Of a DNA stretch of 64,000 bases, positions 27,422 through 36,036 are shown piece after piece; within the stretch, counting starts at the first letter, position 1, and each line of letters begins with the position of its first letter. The stretch is from contig CAWFFV010000016.1 in NCBI GenBank assembly GCA_963814985.1, forward strand, positions 1 to 64,000, written 5' to 3'. The position numbers were made by a program, and so were the translations under genes. A model generated the notes under the pieces. That model was not told where the DNA came from. It worked only from the letters and a program-made list of their open reading frames with translations, and did no database searches. This DNA is from CAWFFV01 sp963814985. Lineage in GTDB: Bacteria; Chloroflexota; Ktedonobacteria; Ktedonobacterales; Ktedonobacteraceae.

Positions 27422-27807
27422 CAAACAACATCAATGAACAGAGTGTGAGTGGTGGAAAGAAACCCTTCCGCATGAGCGATGACGTTCACAACCCATGGAC
27501 CAGTCATGGACCAGCGAAGAGCCGTTTCATAATACCCACGCCCCACTGGCTGAAGCGTATACTCAACCGTACCCATGTCCATATTTGTCATTGTCAGACT
27601 CGAAATGACATGGGCATGTTCAATAGGAAGCCCTTGAACGTCTGTCAAGTGGAGCGTCAGGATCGTGGCAGTTTTCTGAGAAGGCTGCGGACTGTTCAGA
27701 GAGATGTGTATGACCGTCGAGAGTTCAGGATGAACCGTAAGTGCAAAGACCAGGACTCCTATGCAGGATCCAACCAGAATGAGCCAGAAAAAGGGACGTA
27801 TCCGCAT
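27421..27807 (-). CDS. YtkA/FixH-like extracytoplasmic protein
   Basis: 128 residues. An N-terminal helix (FFWLILVGSCIGVLVFALTV) anchors an outward immunoglobulin-like domain with TLHLTDVQGLPIEHAHVISS, then LTMTNMDMGTVEYTLQPVGR and WSMTGPWVVNVIAHAEGF. The Met-rich NMDMG and His-containing segments are the usual YtkA pattern, likely copper ligands. The same domain is fused to CopD at 24087. A TCCCTATTTT motif and a triple repeat lie upstream of its start. Confidence 0.8.
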   Translation of the reverse strand: MRIRPFFWLILVGSCIGVLVFALTVHPELSTVIHISLNSPQPSQKTATILTLHLTDVQGLPIEHAHVISSLTMTNMDMGTVEYTLQPVGRGYYETALRWSMTGPWVVNVIAHAEGFLSTTHTLFIDVV

Positions 27808-27900
27808 TCGATCGCTCCTCCTTTGAAGAACGAAATACCATGGTACAACAGATCTTCTCTCTAGGATAAAAGCGTTTCTCTCTCCTGTCCATTAGGACCA

Positions 27901-28025
27901 ATCCCTATTTTCTCCTGTAGGGGAGAGTCCTTACAGGAATTGGTTGATACTCAATGGTTTGGCGAGATGAAATTGAGGGAGAGGCTCAATTGAGTATCAA
28001 CCAATGGCCCTTGAGTATGAACCGA
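27901..28025 (-). promoter_or_regulatory. Upstream region of the YtkA-like gene: motif, 17-bp inverted repeat, third copy
   Basis: ATCCCTATTTTC (27901-27912) faces a TAGGGGA half-site after 10 bases. ATTGGTTGATACTCAAT (27939-27955) and its exact complement (27989-28005) form an inverted repeat. A third, direct copy (TTGAGTATGAACCGA, 28011-28025) follows. Three iterated sites upstream of a single gene suggest binding of a regulator. Confidence 0.45.
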
Positions 28026-28099
28026 ACGAAAAATGTCTGTGGCTGGGCAAAACCCTCATTTCCCAACCACAGGCAAGAAAGAGATGAAGAGTCTCTTCT

Positions 28100-28882
28100 C
28101 TATGGGATATACAGGCCGGGCAGGAGCCAGGGAGAGACACATACCAAAAGTCCATAGAAAATCAGGACACATCCGAGCAGTATGCTGAGTTTCTGACCCT
28201 GCACCCATACTTTCTCGAGAAAAATGGCAACCGTTATGAGCACCATCCAGAAGAGATTCATGAGGCCAACCGCGATCAAGACCATCATCAAGATTCCGCA
28301 ACATTGCAAGCATGAGATTCCATGCAGTAATCCTGCTCTGAACTGAGCGCGAATTGAAGCAATTGGTGTGGCCACCTGATGCGCCTTCTGATAACACAAC
28401 GCTGGATTACAATGAAGGAGGGCACGTTTTTTCTGTGGGGTGAACTGGTAGAGACCAGCACTGATGAACAATCCGATGCCCAGCCCTATTGAAAGTGGCG
28501 GCCTAGAAAGCACGAAATGGTCAATCGACAGACAGCAGACAAAAACTGGAAGGCCAAAGAGACCCCAGACGAGGAGGTATCCCAGGAGAAAGGTGAAGGT
28601 ACAGGTCAGCAGTGCCACCAGATGTGATGTGTGCTGCCGAATGGATACCACCTGTACTGAAATGGTTGGTCCCAGGGCAGGAAGCATCATGGCCGCCATC
28701 ATGATCATCCAGAAGCCTACGAAGGGCAGAAGCGTCATTCCCATGGTGGTGCCGTACATGTGCATTGAAAGCATACCCAGCGTTTGCTGAAGCGTGGGGA
28801 TCCAGGCAAGGCCCGCCAGAAGCAGCACGATACTCCAGGCAAGCGGGTTTTTCACAGCCGGGGAGGGGATGATTTCAGACAT
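28100..28882 (-). CDS. DUF2182 family membrane protein
   Basis: 260 residues from ATG 28882 (GGAGG upstream). About seven helices with the DUF2182 signatures: IMMAAMMLPALGPTISV, GLYQFTPQKKRALLHCNPAL, and GLLHGISCLQCCGILMMVLI followed by FLEKVW. Conserved Cys (LHCNPA, CLQCC), His and Met residues suggest metal contact; the family is described as a predicted metal-binding integral membrane protein and is often next to DUF1326. Here the Cys-rich DUF1326-like mini protein is the gene directly upstream (24 bases), which supports a functional pair. A broken paralogue is at 33783. Confidence 0.85.
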   Translation of the reverse strand: MSEIIPSPAVKNPLAWSIVLLLAGLAWIPTLQQTLGMLSMHMYGTTMGMTLLPFVGFWMIMMAAMMLPALGPTISVQVVSIRQHTSHLVALLTCTFTFLLGYLLVWGLFGLPVFVCCLSIDHFVLSRPPLSIGLGIGLFISAGLYQFTPQKKRALLHCNPALCYQKAHQVATPIASIRAQFRAGLLHGISCLQCCGILMMVLIAVGLMNLFWMVLITVAIFLEKVWVQGQKLSILLGCVLIFYGLLVCVSPWLLPGLYIP

Positions 28883-28906
28883 ATCACAGCCTCCGTCTCT
28901 CTCCAT

Positions 28907-29113
28907 CTATCCCATGAAAACATTTCCGCGTAGAGCCATTGGTCCATCATAGGTCCATGCCCGTGCTGCTTGCCGTCCTGAACCTTCGCGCACGAGGCTA
29001 CTGTTGCACCCACAAGGATTACAGTCACAAGGATCACACGAGCAAGAATTTTTACGAGCACCAAATGTCTGCCCTTTCACGGCAGAACGTTGACGAGACT
29101 GGATCGTAATCAT
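28907..29113 (-). CDS. Mini DUF1326-like Cys-rich protein (internal deletion)
   Basis: 68 residues from the ATG at 29113. It begins like the full paralogue at 34713 (VKG-TFGAR, then CSCDPCDCNPCGC with seven Cys in 13 residues) and ends like it (ARAWTYDGPMALR). The central 115-120 residues of that paralogue are missing, with the frame kept. What remains is a Cys cluster plus the conserved C-terminal tail. It could be a trimmed but working metal-binding peptide or a deletion remnant. The DUF2182 gene follows. Confidence 0.6.
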   Translation of the reverse strand: MITIQSRQRSAVKGQTFGARKNSCSCDPCDCNPCGCNSSLVREGSGRQAARAWTYDGPMALRGNVFMG

Positions 29114-29392
29114 CGTGGAGCATCTCCTTTGCTCAAGAGAACAGCATGCGAAAACAGTGAGACGAAGGGAAGAGCTACAAAGGAGAACTACAAAAATCCG
29201 CGAAGCAGAGGCAAAATGGCGAAGATGAGTTGGTAGTTTCACCATGGCATCATCTCTTTTTGCTTTTTTTACCCTTATTCATAAGCATACGAATGAAAAT
29301 CGGGTTTGTCAAGTGCTATTGAGCGGAGTTCCGTGATGTGTTGAGAAAAGAGGGGAAACAAGCTTGAAATATCTTGTATCAATCTCTTTCCC

Positions 29393-30136
29393 CTATGCTT
29401 CATGTACCTGTTCATCAAAATATGCTTGCTCTCTCTCGTTTTGCTCTTTTTCTTGCTGAAACATCCAACGCAAGAAGAGAATGCTGCTGACGACAACCAG
29501 GATGAAAACACTGCCTACTACCCACATCAGAAGCCCACCCAGCTGTTGATCAGTTGCAGTCACTACCATGTGCATTGGTGGATCGGTCATCGTGAACGAA
29601 TAGAGTGGAGCAGAAAAAGTCAACCCTGCCCCAATAAGCATCATTGGCATATCGCTAAAGAAAAGATAGACCAGTTTCTGCCCAAGTGAGAGGCGGCGCA
29701 TCTCTTCAGGAAGACGGTCGCAGAGAGGAGCCCAGAAGAGAAGGCCAGTGAACAAGTACAACAGATTCACCATCACGTGAAGGAGATCACTACTCATCAT
29801 GGCTTGCAACAGCGGAGGGGCATGCCAGATCCAGATATTGGCATTAAAAAGAATTGAAGCAACAATTGGAAACAGCAAGTACTTGAGACAGCGGCTGAAA
29901 ACGCGATGATGAGCAAAAAAACGGGACAGATTTTCTGGTGCAATTCCCAGGAGCAGGAGAGGTGGCGCTGCAAGAGAAAGAAGCAAGTGTTGTGTCATAT
30001 GAACAGTAAACATATAATTCATACCCAAAATATCCATTGGCACCAAAAACGCGACCATCGCTAAAAATACCCCTGAGATCAAAGCGACTGGCCGAGCAAT
30101 GGACACCTGTTCTCTCATCTGATGCGTGTGCTGCAT
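29393..30136 (-). CDS. ctaG: Cytochrome c oxidase assembly protein, CtaG (caa3-type) family
   Basis: 247 residues; start at ATG 30136 because AAAGGGG lies six bases before it. Seven hydrophobic segments and the conserved family elements YMFTVHMTQHLLLSLAAPPL, NANIWIWHAPPLLQAMM and FFSDMPMMLIGAGLTFSAPL. His/Met-rich membrane edges (MHMVVTATDQQLGG) fit copper handling. CtaG of Bacillus is needed for caa3 oxidase CuB assembly. The adjoining SCO1 gene 43 bases upstream supports the same role here. Confidence 0.9.
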   Translation of the reverse strand: MQHTHQMREQVSIARPVALISGVFLAMVAFLVPMDILGMNYMFTVHMTQHLLLSLAAPPLLLLGIAPENLSRFFAHHRVFSRCLKYLLFPIVASILFNANIWIWHAPPLLQAMMSSDLLHVMVNLLYLFTGLLFWAPLCDRLPEEMRRLSLGQKLVYLFFSDMPMMLIGAGLTFSAPLYSFTMTDPPMHMVVTATDQQLGGLLMWVVGSVFILVVVSSILFLRWMFQQEKEQNEREQAYFDEQVHEA

Positions 30137-30178
30137 CTGCATCCCCTTTCATAAAATCGTGTTCTCACAAAAGAATGT

Positions 30179-30838
30179 CTACGAGTGACTCTTGAGTAAA
30201 GCTTGGAGATCCTGTGTTAACTGAGGAGACGTAAAGTCACTATCGAGTAAGACACGCTCACGTCCTTGCTGGTCAATCACATAGACGACGGCTGAGTGCT
30301 GCATGGTACTCATACTCATCATTTTTGCTTGTGGAGGAACGCCAGCCACACCATAAGATGCCCAAAGAGGGGATAGGACCTGACGTGTCCCCAATAAATA
30401 GTGCCAATGGGCGTATCCCTGAAGTTGATGCTCGTGCGAAAAGGTGGCAACGCTCGATGGCGTATCACCGCTTGGATCTGCACTGATAGCCAGGATGGCA
30501 ACATGTTGAGCATTCGGGCCAAGCTGAACCAGTGTCGTGTGAATTTTTTCAGCAATGAGAGGACAAAAATTCGGGCAATGGGTATAAAAAAAGGTCAGAA
30601 TGATTGGCATACCCTTGAATTGTGACAAGGTAACTGACTGACCATGCTGGTCAACGAGATGGAAGTCTGGAGCAACACTTTTTCCCAGGTCAGTTCCTTG
30701 CAGATCCGATGAGGGCTGTCCTGAACTTGATGGCACAAGCTGTTGAGCTACCCCACAACTTGTCAAGAACAATCCTATCAACAGAATGGTAAGTCCCAAA
30801 ACAATTCCTCGTTCGGAACTCCCTCGATATAGCTTCAT
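30179..30838 (-). CDS. SCO1/SenC copper chaperone lipoprotein
   Basis: 219 residues from ATG 30838. Lipoprotein signal with Cys after LFLTS, then the thioredoxin-like SCO fold: DFHLVDQHGQSVTLSQFKGM, ILTFFYTHCPNFCPL (copper-binding CxxxC), LAISADPSGDTPSSV, and the third ligand His in MQHSAVVYVID. It should deliver copper to the CuA site of cytochrome oxidase on the outer face of the membrane. It is cotranscribed with ctaG. The two-Cys/His triad is complete, so it looks functional. Confidence 0.93.
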   Translation of the reverse strand: MKLYRGSSERGIVLGLTILLIGLFLTSCGVAQQLVPSSSGQPSSDLQGTDLGKSVAPDFHLVDQHGQSVTLSQFKGMPIILTFFYTHCPNFCPLIAEKIHTTLVQLGPNAQHVAILAISADPSGDTPSSVATFSHEHQLQGYAHWHYLLGTRQVLSPLWASYGVAGVPPQAKMMSMSTMQHSAVVYVIDQQGRERVLLDSDFTSPQLTQDLQALLKSHS

Positions 30839-31044
30839 TGTTTTCTTTTCTCCTCTCGTGAGAAATGCGCAGTCTCTCAATAATGATGGTGCTGGCACGA
30901 AATATCTCCTGCATATCAGGAGAGTGTAAACCTGTACGAGAATGAGATCCATAGGGAAAAGACCTGAAATAGCTCCTGATTTTTTCTCCGGTTGTGCATC
31001 CGTATCTCATCGGCAACTGAGTCAAACTAGACCAACGAGATCAC

Positions 31045-31117
31045 AGTGGGGTCACTGGCCCATTTCGGGATTGATAGCCTGACGTCTGCCAATTCCGGAA
31101 TGATCGAGTGACCCCCA
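31045..31117. repeat. 73-bp stretch with 11-bp terminal inverted repeats
   Basis: GTGGGGTCACT (31045-31055) is matched by AGTGACCCCCAC (31106-31117; one extra C). Between Sco1 and the next gene, about 365 bases (30839-31205) are otherwise empty. It may be a miniature or solo insertion-sequence end. No target duplication is evident. Confidence 0.3.
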
Positions 31118-31205
31118 CCATGATGCGTTCTGCACTATTCCATTCGAGAGAGGAAGGAAGCAGGAGATATGCAAAGAGAGCAGTGTACCTCCTCTCAAGA
31201 TGCAT

Positions 31206-32156
31206 CTAGGCTGGCACTGTCCCGCTTGCTGATTTAGTGTCGTGAACGAGTTGTTCTCGCGAGATGGCACCTTTTGGCCAACAGGCTAGATCCATTACAA
31301 TCAGCAACAAGCCAGAATTGAAATCGGTTGCCAGACCAGTGAAAATCATGCCGAAACCTTGCGTGCCCCACCAGATGAGAAAACTGATGACAAGAGAGGC
31401 AATCAGGAAAGGGCGGAGTCGATCTTCTTTCACCACCGCCAGGCCAACCCCCAGCGCCAGGAAGACCACGATCAGAAGAATATTCAACGGAACCTCGATG
31501 TTGGCGGTCAGAGCAGAGAGTCCCTTGAAGATGGGATCAACCAGAATCCCGTTGAATCCGCCGAGACCGACCATCCCACTGATCAACTGGGAAATCTGGC
31601 CAGATTGCCACCAATATGGCTGGAGTTGCAGGAGTGCAGCAAAAACCCAGAAACCTGCAAGAACCCAGTGGAAGTGTTTCTGTGAAAGGAGGAAGTTCTT
31701 ATCAGTTTCTGCTGAAGAACTCTGGGAAGATGATGCCTTTGGATAGATAAGAAGACCCAGGAATGGATAGAGGAGCACCGCACCAGGTGCGCCCGTAAGG
31801 ATGCCTGCTTGTCCTGTAAGCAGCATACTCATCCCTTCGCCTCCATACCACACAATGAGTGCCCAGACAACGGAAGCAATCACGGTCCCTCGTACCCAGA
31901 ATCCAGTGAGCAAGAGAATGCCAAGTACAACCTGCACCACTGCGATGAGCAGATTGACGAGGATAAGGTTGTGCGTTGTTACGGCGATGATCCAGTTGAG
32001 ACTTGCAGCTACGGGGGCTGGCTGGTTTTGTGCTGTTGGAGCCATGACTCCATTGACCATGTTCATCGTGAACATCTGTGGCTGTAACTGGAGCAATCCA
32101 TCGATCAGCCATAAGACACCCAAAATCCGTCGTAAGAGTTGCTTTGAGAGTAACAT
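31206..32156 (-). CDS. Membrane protein made of two tandem repeats, unknown function
   Basis: 316 residues from ATG 32156 (AAAGGAC upstream). Two copies of a roughly 150-residue, four-helix unit: LRRILGVLWLIDGLLQLQPQ against FHWVLAGFWVFAALLQLQPY, and GGEGMSMLLTGQAGILTGAP against GTQGFGMIFTGLATDFNSGL. The halves are joined by a Ser-rich linker (KASSSQSSSAETDK). The helix pattern resembles DoxX-like proteins but I am not certain. It is divergent from the lipoprotein gene at 32642; the shared upstream region carries two copies of the TCCCTATTTTT motif, so it likely belongs to the copper regulon. Confidence 0.7.
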   Translation of the reverse strand: MLLSKQLLRRILGVLWLIDGLLQLQPQMFTMNMVNGVMAPTAQNQPAPVAASLNWIIAVTTHNLILVNLLIAVVQVVLGILLLTGFWVRGTVIASVVWALIVWYGGEGMSMLLTGQAGILTGAPGAVLLYPFLGLLIYPKASSSQSSSAETDKNFLLSQKHFHWVLAGFWVFAALLQLQPYWWQSGQISQLISGMVGLGGFNGILVDPIFKGLSALTANIEVPLNILLIVVFLALGVGLAVVKEDRLRPFLIASLVISFLIWWGTQGFGMIFTGLATDFNSGLLLIVMDLACWPKGAISREQLVHDTKSASGTVPA

Positions 32157-32382
32157 CGAAGTGTCTTGTCCTTTCAAGAGCATGAAACGAGCAGTAGAAA
32201 TCTCACTATCGAGAAGAATGGTGAGAGATGGTACAGGCTATCAAGACGTCTCTCTTTTCCTCAACAATCCTGCTACTTCCTTCCCATTGAGGCTGTATGA
32301 CAATCGCTTCAAAACGCAGAAAAAACCTGAACCAAAATCTGATATCCCTTCTTGTAGTATAGTGCGAAGCATGCCGGCTGAC

Positions 32383-32458
32383 TATGAGTAGAACTCCCTA
32401 TTTTTCACTATGTGGACCGTGAGATACCTGTCGTCTATAAGTAGAAATCCCTATTTCT
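32383..32458. promoter_or_regulatory. Two direct copies of the copper-region motif
   Basis: TATRAGTAGAAMTCCCTATT occurs at 32383-32402 and 32436-32455, 53 bases apart, and both copies extend for three more bases. They lie between the divergent membrane-protein gene (start 32156) and lipoprotein gene (start 32642). The second copy is followed by TTAGGGT after about ten bases, giving a TCCCTA...TAGGG dyad. Confidence 0.6.
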
Positions 32459-32641
32459 GCACCTTAGGGTGTTTTCATTCAGCTCTTTGTCAGGTTTGGC
32501 GATATGGTGTTCAGGAGTTTATGAGGCAGTGCTGCTATGGTGAAAAGAAAGAGTCCCGTGCATCGCCCATAACAGAGAAAGGAGAGACCCGGATATGCGA
32601 GAAGTACCGCCTCTGAGAAGCGCCAATGGGAGGGATCAGTC

Positions 32642-33121
32642 GTGAAATGGACTCGTTTCGTCTGCAGAATGTTGCTCTATGGGTTTGGATTGCCATCTCT
32701 GCTGCTGCTTGTTGCCTGCGGTGGTGGAAGCAGCGCTGCCGCAAATCCGACGCTCCCCGTCCGAACAATGCAGGTTTCGATACCTGGGGGAAGTCCACAA
32801 ACCATCTTGACTGACTCGCGAGGCTTTGCCCTCTATTTCTATATTCCTGATACACCGACGAAAACCGCCTGCGCTGGTGAGTGTGCCATCACGTGGCCTC
32901 CCTTGCTTGCAAATCCCTCTGGTGAGGTGACCAGTGCCTCGCCCCTACCTAGCAAACTGACAGCACAGGAGACGACCAATGGCCCTCAAGTCGAGTACAA
33001 TCACCATTTGCTCTATACCTATGCAGGTGATAGTGGCCCAGGTCAGGTGACAGGCAACGGTGTGAATGCATGGTACGTTGCCACTCCCGATCTGAAAGCG
33101 CCTTCAGGTTTCCAGGTTTAG
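32642..33121 (+). CDS. Lipoprotein with secreted repeats (COG4315 type)
   Basis: 159 residues from a GTG with GGGAGGG upstream. Lipoprotein signal LLLLVAC, then the PF03640-type repeats: ILTDSRGFALYFYIPDTPTK, the Cys pair ACAGECAITWPPLL, and YNHHLLYTYAGDSGPGQVTG ending NAWYVATPD. Proteins of this family are exported and bind haem or metals in some cases; the role is not established. It is within the copper region and downstream of two copper-type motifs. Its stop TAG overlaps the GTG of a truncated DJ-1/PfpI frame. Confidence 0.85.
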   Translation: MKWTRFVCRMLLYGFGLPSLLLLVACGGGSSAAANPTLPVRTMQVSIPGGSPQTILTDSRGFALYFYIPDTPTKTACAGECAITWPPLLANPSGEVTSASPLPSKLTAQETTNGPQVEYNHHLLYTYAGDSGPGQVTGNGVNAWYVATPDLKAPSGFQV

Positions 33122-33447
33122 TGGAAACGCTCCAACACTGGCATAGCGCCGGCAAAACCATTACCTCAGTCTGCACCGGAGCAATGCTTGTAGCACAGTC
33201 AGGGTTACTCAAAGGGCGCAATGTCACGACACACTTCACAGCGATTGATGCCTTACAAAAAGCCGGAGCCCACACGATCAACGCTCGCGTGGTAGATGAT
33301 GGAGACATTATCACTTCAGGTGGGGTGACCTGTGGCCTCGATCTTGCGCTCTACCTCATTGAGCGCTACTTTGATTCCCAAATAGCCCTAGCAACTGAGT
33401 CGATAGAGTATGAGCGTCGTGGGGTGGTGTGGCGCGCACACAGCTAG
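33121..33447 (+). pseudogene. DJ-1/PfpI family protein, C-terminal two-thirds only
   Basis: The frame opens with VETLQHWHSAGKTITSVCTG, which holds the nucleophile elbow Cys of the DJ-1/PfpI fold, then MLVAQSGLLKGRNVTTHF, ARVVDDGDIITSGGVTCGLD and the C-terminal helix. The first about 70 residues of the domain are missing and the frame begins at the lipoprotein's stop codon, so a deletion has joined the two. A GTG at 33121 could start translation but the fold would be incomplete. Confidence 0.7.
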
Positions 33448-33635
33448 AGGGACGTTCATCCACTCTAGAAGCCTCTTCAGAGCTTCAACTCCTTTTCTGT
33501 TCCACTGAGGAAATGTCGCCGAATGCATCTAACCAGCTCAACGCTTCGACGTTCCAGGCCTCCGGATCTGCCCAAGGTGGAAAGAAAAACACATTCGGTG
33601 ACAGTATCCATTGATATACAGACCCCCTTTACAGG

Positions 33636-33660
33636 AAAAAATAGGTATATATCCCTATAG
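33636..33660. promoter_or_regulatory. Copper-region motif as an inverted pair
   Basis: AAAAAATAGG (33636-33645) and CCCTATAGG (33653-33661) face each other around TATATAT, about 120 bases before the broken DUF2182 gene. Rest of 33448-33782 is AT-rich and shows no gene. Confidence 0.4.
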
Positions 33661-33782
33661 GAATTTAAGATGATATCAAATATACTAGTATATATAACAT
33701 CCTCTTCGTATGGTTGTTCACTTCGCGCTTTTCTGTACTGTTCCAGTCTTGCATTTTTACCAGAGGAACCAGGAGCTACTCT

Positions 33783-34576
33783 ATGCACGATGTGTACGGC
33801 CAGAAGTAAGTTTACACAATTTTTCCCCCTGATCTACCCATTGCTCTGGCCCTTCTTGCCTGGGGAATCCTTCTTCTGGCGTTTGCTTCGCATCAGATTG
33901 TGCTCTTTGACCATGATTTTTTGCTGAGAACGAGCCATTTCTCCTGGGGAGTTGCACTGGGAATTTTTCTCGTCTCCTGGCAAATCATGACGATCGCGAT
34001 GATGCTTCCAACCATGCTCCCTCTCTTCGCTCTTACCACATCTGCCAACGATAAACCAGGACGGCTGTGGACAAAACAAACAGCGTTCATCCTGGGATAT
34101 GCATGTACATGGACAATATTTGCACTTCTCCTATTTTTAGGCGATACCCTGGTCTGCATTGGATGGTTGCGAAGTGGTGGTGGCTGTATACCCACTCCTG
34201 GGTGATTGGCGAAGATCTTTGTAATAGCCGGTTTCTTCCAGTTGAGGGTCTTCAAGAACTCGCTATCTCCAACGCTGTTGTCAGCCATTCGAATGGTGTT
34301 TTCCTTCGGCAAGTGGAGATGTGCTGGCCTGGAAGTTGGGAGTACACTATGGATGTTGCTGTCGTTGGCTCTTGCTGGGCACTGATGCTGGTCGTGTTTG
34401 GACTTGGGATGAGCAGTCCTCTGTGGATGGCGCTGGTAACTCTCATCATCATGATAGAAAAAGCCATGCCCGACAGCCACCATTTCAGGCAGATATTGGG
34501 AGGAGTGCTCTTGCTTCTGGCACTGTTCTGGTGCCTGTTCTCGGTAGGACTTTTTGCAGGCAATGGCATTCTCTGA
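33783..34576 (+). pseudogene. DUF2182 membrane protein, heavily broken
   Basis: The ATG (33783) gives MHDVYGQK and a TAA. The same frame then continues with PPDLPIALALLAWGILLLAF and SWQIMTIAMMLPTMLPLFAL, the family's first signature. After about 34150 it shifts frame several times (HWMVAKWWWLYTHSW, then IFVIAGFFQLRVFKNSL, then VVGSCWALMLVVFGLGMSSP and LIIMIEKAM). One nonsense and at least three indels are needed. The next gene encodes a DUF1326-like protein, so this was the second DUF1326-DUF2182 pair of the region. Confidence 0.75.
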
Positions 34577-34712
34577 AAGAATGGAGGTGGTTGATCGCTC
34601 GATGCATCATTTGTGAAGAGAGAGGAGTTGTAAAGAGGCCCAACATGGAAGGTGCTTTCTTCTCGCTCTCATTGGTGTCTTATGCTGCAACAACAGAAAA
34701 AGGCGAGGAACA

Positions 34713-35276
34713 ATGATAACGATTATTCAACAGCGGTATTCTGTAAAGGGGCTTGCATTTGGAGCGCGCGGATGCTCCTGCTCATGCAATCCCTGTGATT
34801 GCAATCCGTGTAACTGTGGAGATGGCGTGAGAACCCTTCCCAATATTCCTCAGTGGCGTCTGAGCGGATATGCCATTTCTGGTGGGCAGATTCACGGAAA
34901 AGATGTGGCGCAATGTCTTCTAGTGAGCCTTGCTCAACCCTTACAAGAGCGAAGCCAGAATGATTGGCAAGAAGTGATTCTGGTAGATCAGAAGGTTTCT
35001 CCTGAGCAGGTGCAGATGCTTCTTGAACTCTTTGAAGACCGTCTGGATAGCCTGCCCGCCGAGGTAAAGCCACTTCCTACCAGGAAGAAAGCTGTGTATA
35101 GGACGCGGATGGAGTACCTTGAGGGAGCGGAAGAAGTGACCCTGCATATCGCGTTTGTGCCCGATTCCCGCATGCTTCTACGAGCCGGTGATTCTGGACC
35201 ACTCCCAAGAGCCTGGACCTATGATGGGCCAATGGCGCTTCGAGAATGCTTTGATCTGCATACTTCCTCAATCTAG
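34713..35276 (+). CDS. DUF1326-like Cys-rich protein
   Basis: 187 residues from ATG 34713 (GAGGAAC upstream). The N-terminus carries GARGCSCSCNPCDCNPCNCG, eight Cys within 18 residues, unlike ordinary DUF1326 proteins. The body (SGYAISGGQIHGKDVAQCLL, then NDWQEVILVDQKVSPEQVQM) follows the DUF1326 pattern of a G-x-I-x-G-x-D motif and a 'DERASPEQ'-like strand. C-terminal tail RAWTYDGPMALRE is shared with the mini paralogue at 28907. The Cys cluster suggests soft-metal (copper) binding. No signal peptide is seen, so it should be cytosolic. Confidence 0.75.
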   Translation: MITIIQQRYSVKGLAFGARGCSCSCNPCDCNPCNCGDGVRTLPNIPQWRLSGYAISGGQIHGKDVAQCLLVSLAQPLQERSQNDWQEVILVDQKVSPEQVQMLLELFEDRLDSLPAEVKPLPTRKKAVYRTRMEYLEGAEEVTLHIAFVPDSRMLLRAGDSGPLPRAWTYDGPMALRECFDLHTSSI

Positions 35277-35286
35277 CATTGTGGTG

Positions 35287-35317
35287 GGGTGTATCTCGTT
35301 CTTCGCGAGATACACCC
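35287..35317 (+). terminator. Strong hairpin 10 bases after the DUF1326-like gene
   Basis: GGGTGTATCTCG and CGAGATACACCC form a perfect 12-bp stem with loop TTCTTCG. There is no U-tract, so it may terminate poorly or protect the mRNA end. Confidence 0.55.
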
Positions 35318-35391
35318 ATCGCACTGACTATCCTCACTCACCTTGATGTGTTTGCATCCTTTGTATGGGTGAGAACAAACGCTGGCGAAAC

Positions 35392-35628
35392 TTACTGTCG
35401 CTTCGGTATGGCAGTTTGTGTTGCAATCTTATGTCCAATAGAGCGTAACGTTGCTTCGACCTGCTCCATTTCTATCTGATCGCCATCATATTGTAGCGAG
35501 ACTGTCTTTGTCGGAACATCTGTGTGAACAATCGCGACTGTAGATAGACCACCTAGAGCATTGACGACTTTCTTCATGCACCCCTGGCAACCGATGTTGG
35601 GCAGAGTCAGCGTAATCTGTTCAATCAT
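35392..35628 (-). CDS. copZ: Copper chaperone / heavy-metal-associated (HMA) domain protein
   Basis: 78 residues from ATG 35628. HMA fold beta-alpha-beta-beta-alpha-beta with the metal loop NIGCQGCMKKVV (Cys-x2-Cys, where GMTC is usual) and IVHTDVPTKTVSLQYDGD. It would carry Cu(I) in the cytosol. The longer frame to 35769 is rejected because the HMA fold begins at this Met. A P1B-type copper ATPase, its usual partner, is not in the window. A copper-type motif lies about 190 bases upstream at 35819. Confidence 0.85.
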   Translation of the reverse strand: MIEQITLTLPNIGCQGCMKKVVNALGGLSTVAIVHTDVPTKTVSLQYDGDQIEMEQVEATLRSIGHKIATQTAIPKRQ

Positions 35629-35818
35629 AGAGCGTATCTTCTTTCTATATGCATCGATCCTTCTCGTGTCGTATTTTCTCCAGCATTGCCGAGGAGAAGT
35701 GTACCACAAGAAGAGCTTGAATGCGTTTCTACGGAATGACGAGAGAGGTTTATGGCTCTCTCTATTCACTATACCCGCAGAGTATAAGTGAGAACAGGCG
35801 AGATGCCAAGTGGGAGAA

Positions 35819-35830
35819 ATCCTTATTTTT
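35819..35830. promoter_or_regulatory. Copper-region motif between copZ and the second Cys-rich gene
   Basis: ATCCTTATTTTT, followed by the dyad ACCTTAAGGT (about 35850-35859), lies in the divergent interval between copZ (start 35628) and the gene at 36037. The rest of the 400-base interval shows no gene. Confidence 0.4.
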
Positions 35831-36036
35831 CCATACCAATCACCTTAAGGTAAAGAGAGATGAATATCAGGTGAAAAATACTGTTACAAGCCGTAGGCTG
35901 TGATCGTGCTGAGAGTATGGACAAGAATGATATTCCGGTAGGTGCAGAAGATGTTGTGTCTCAGTATCGCTCAAGTAATGTGATTTTGATTTTAATCTCT
36001 TATTAAAATGGAAGTGAAAGGAGGAAACGATTCCTC

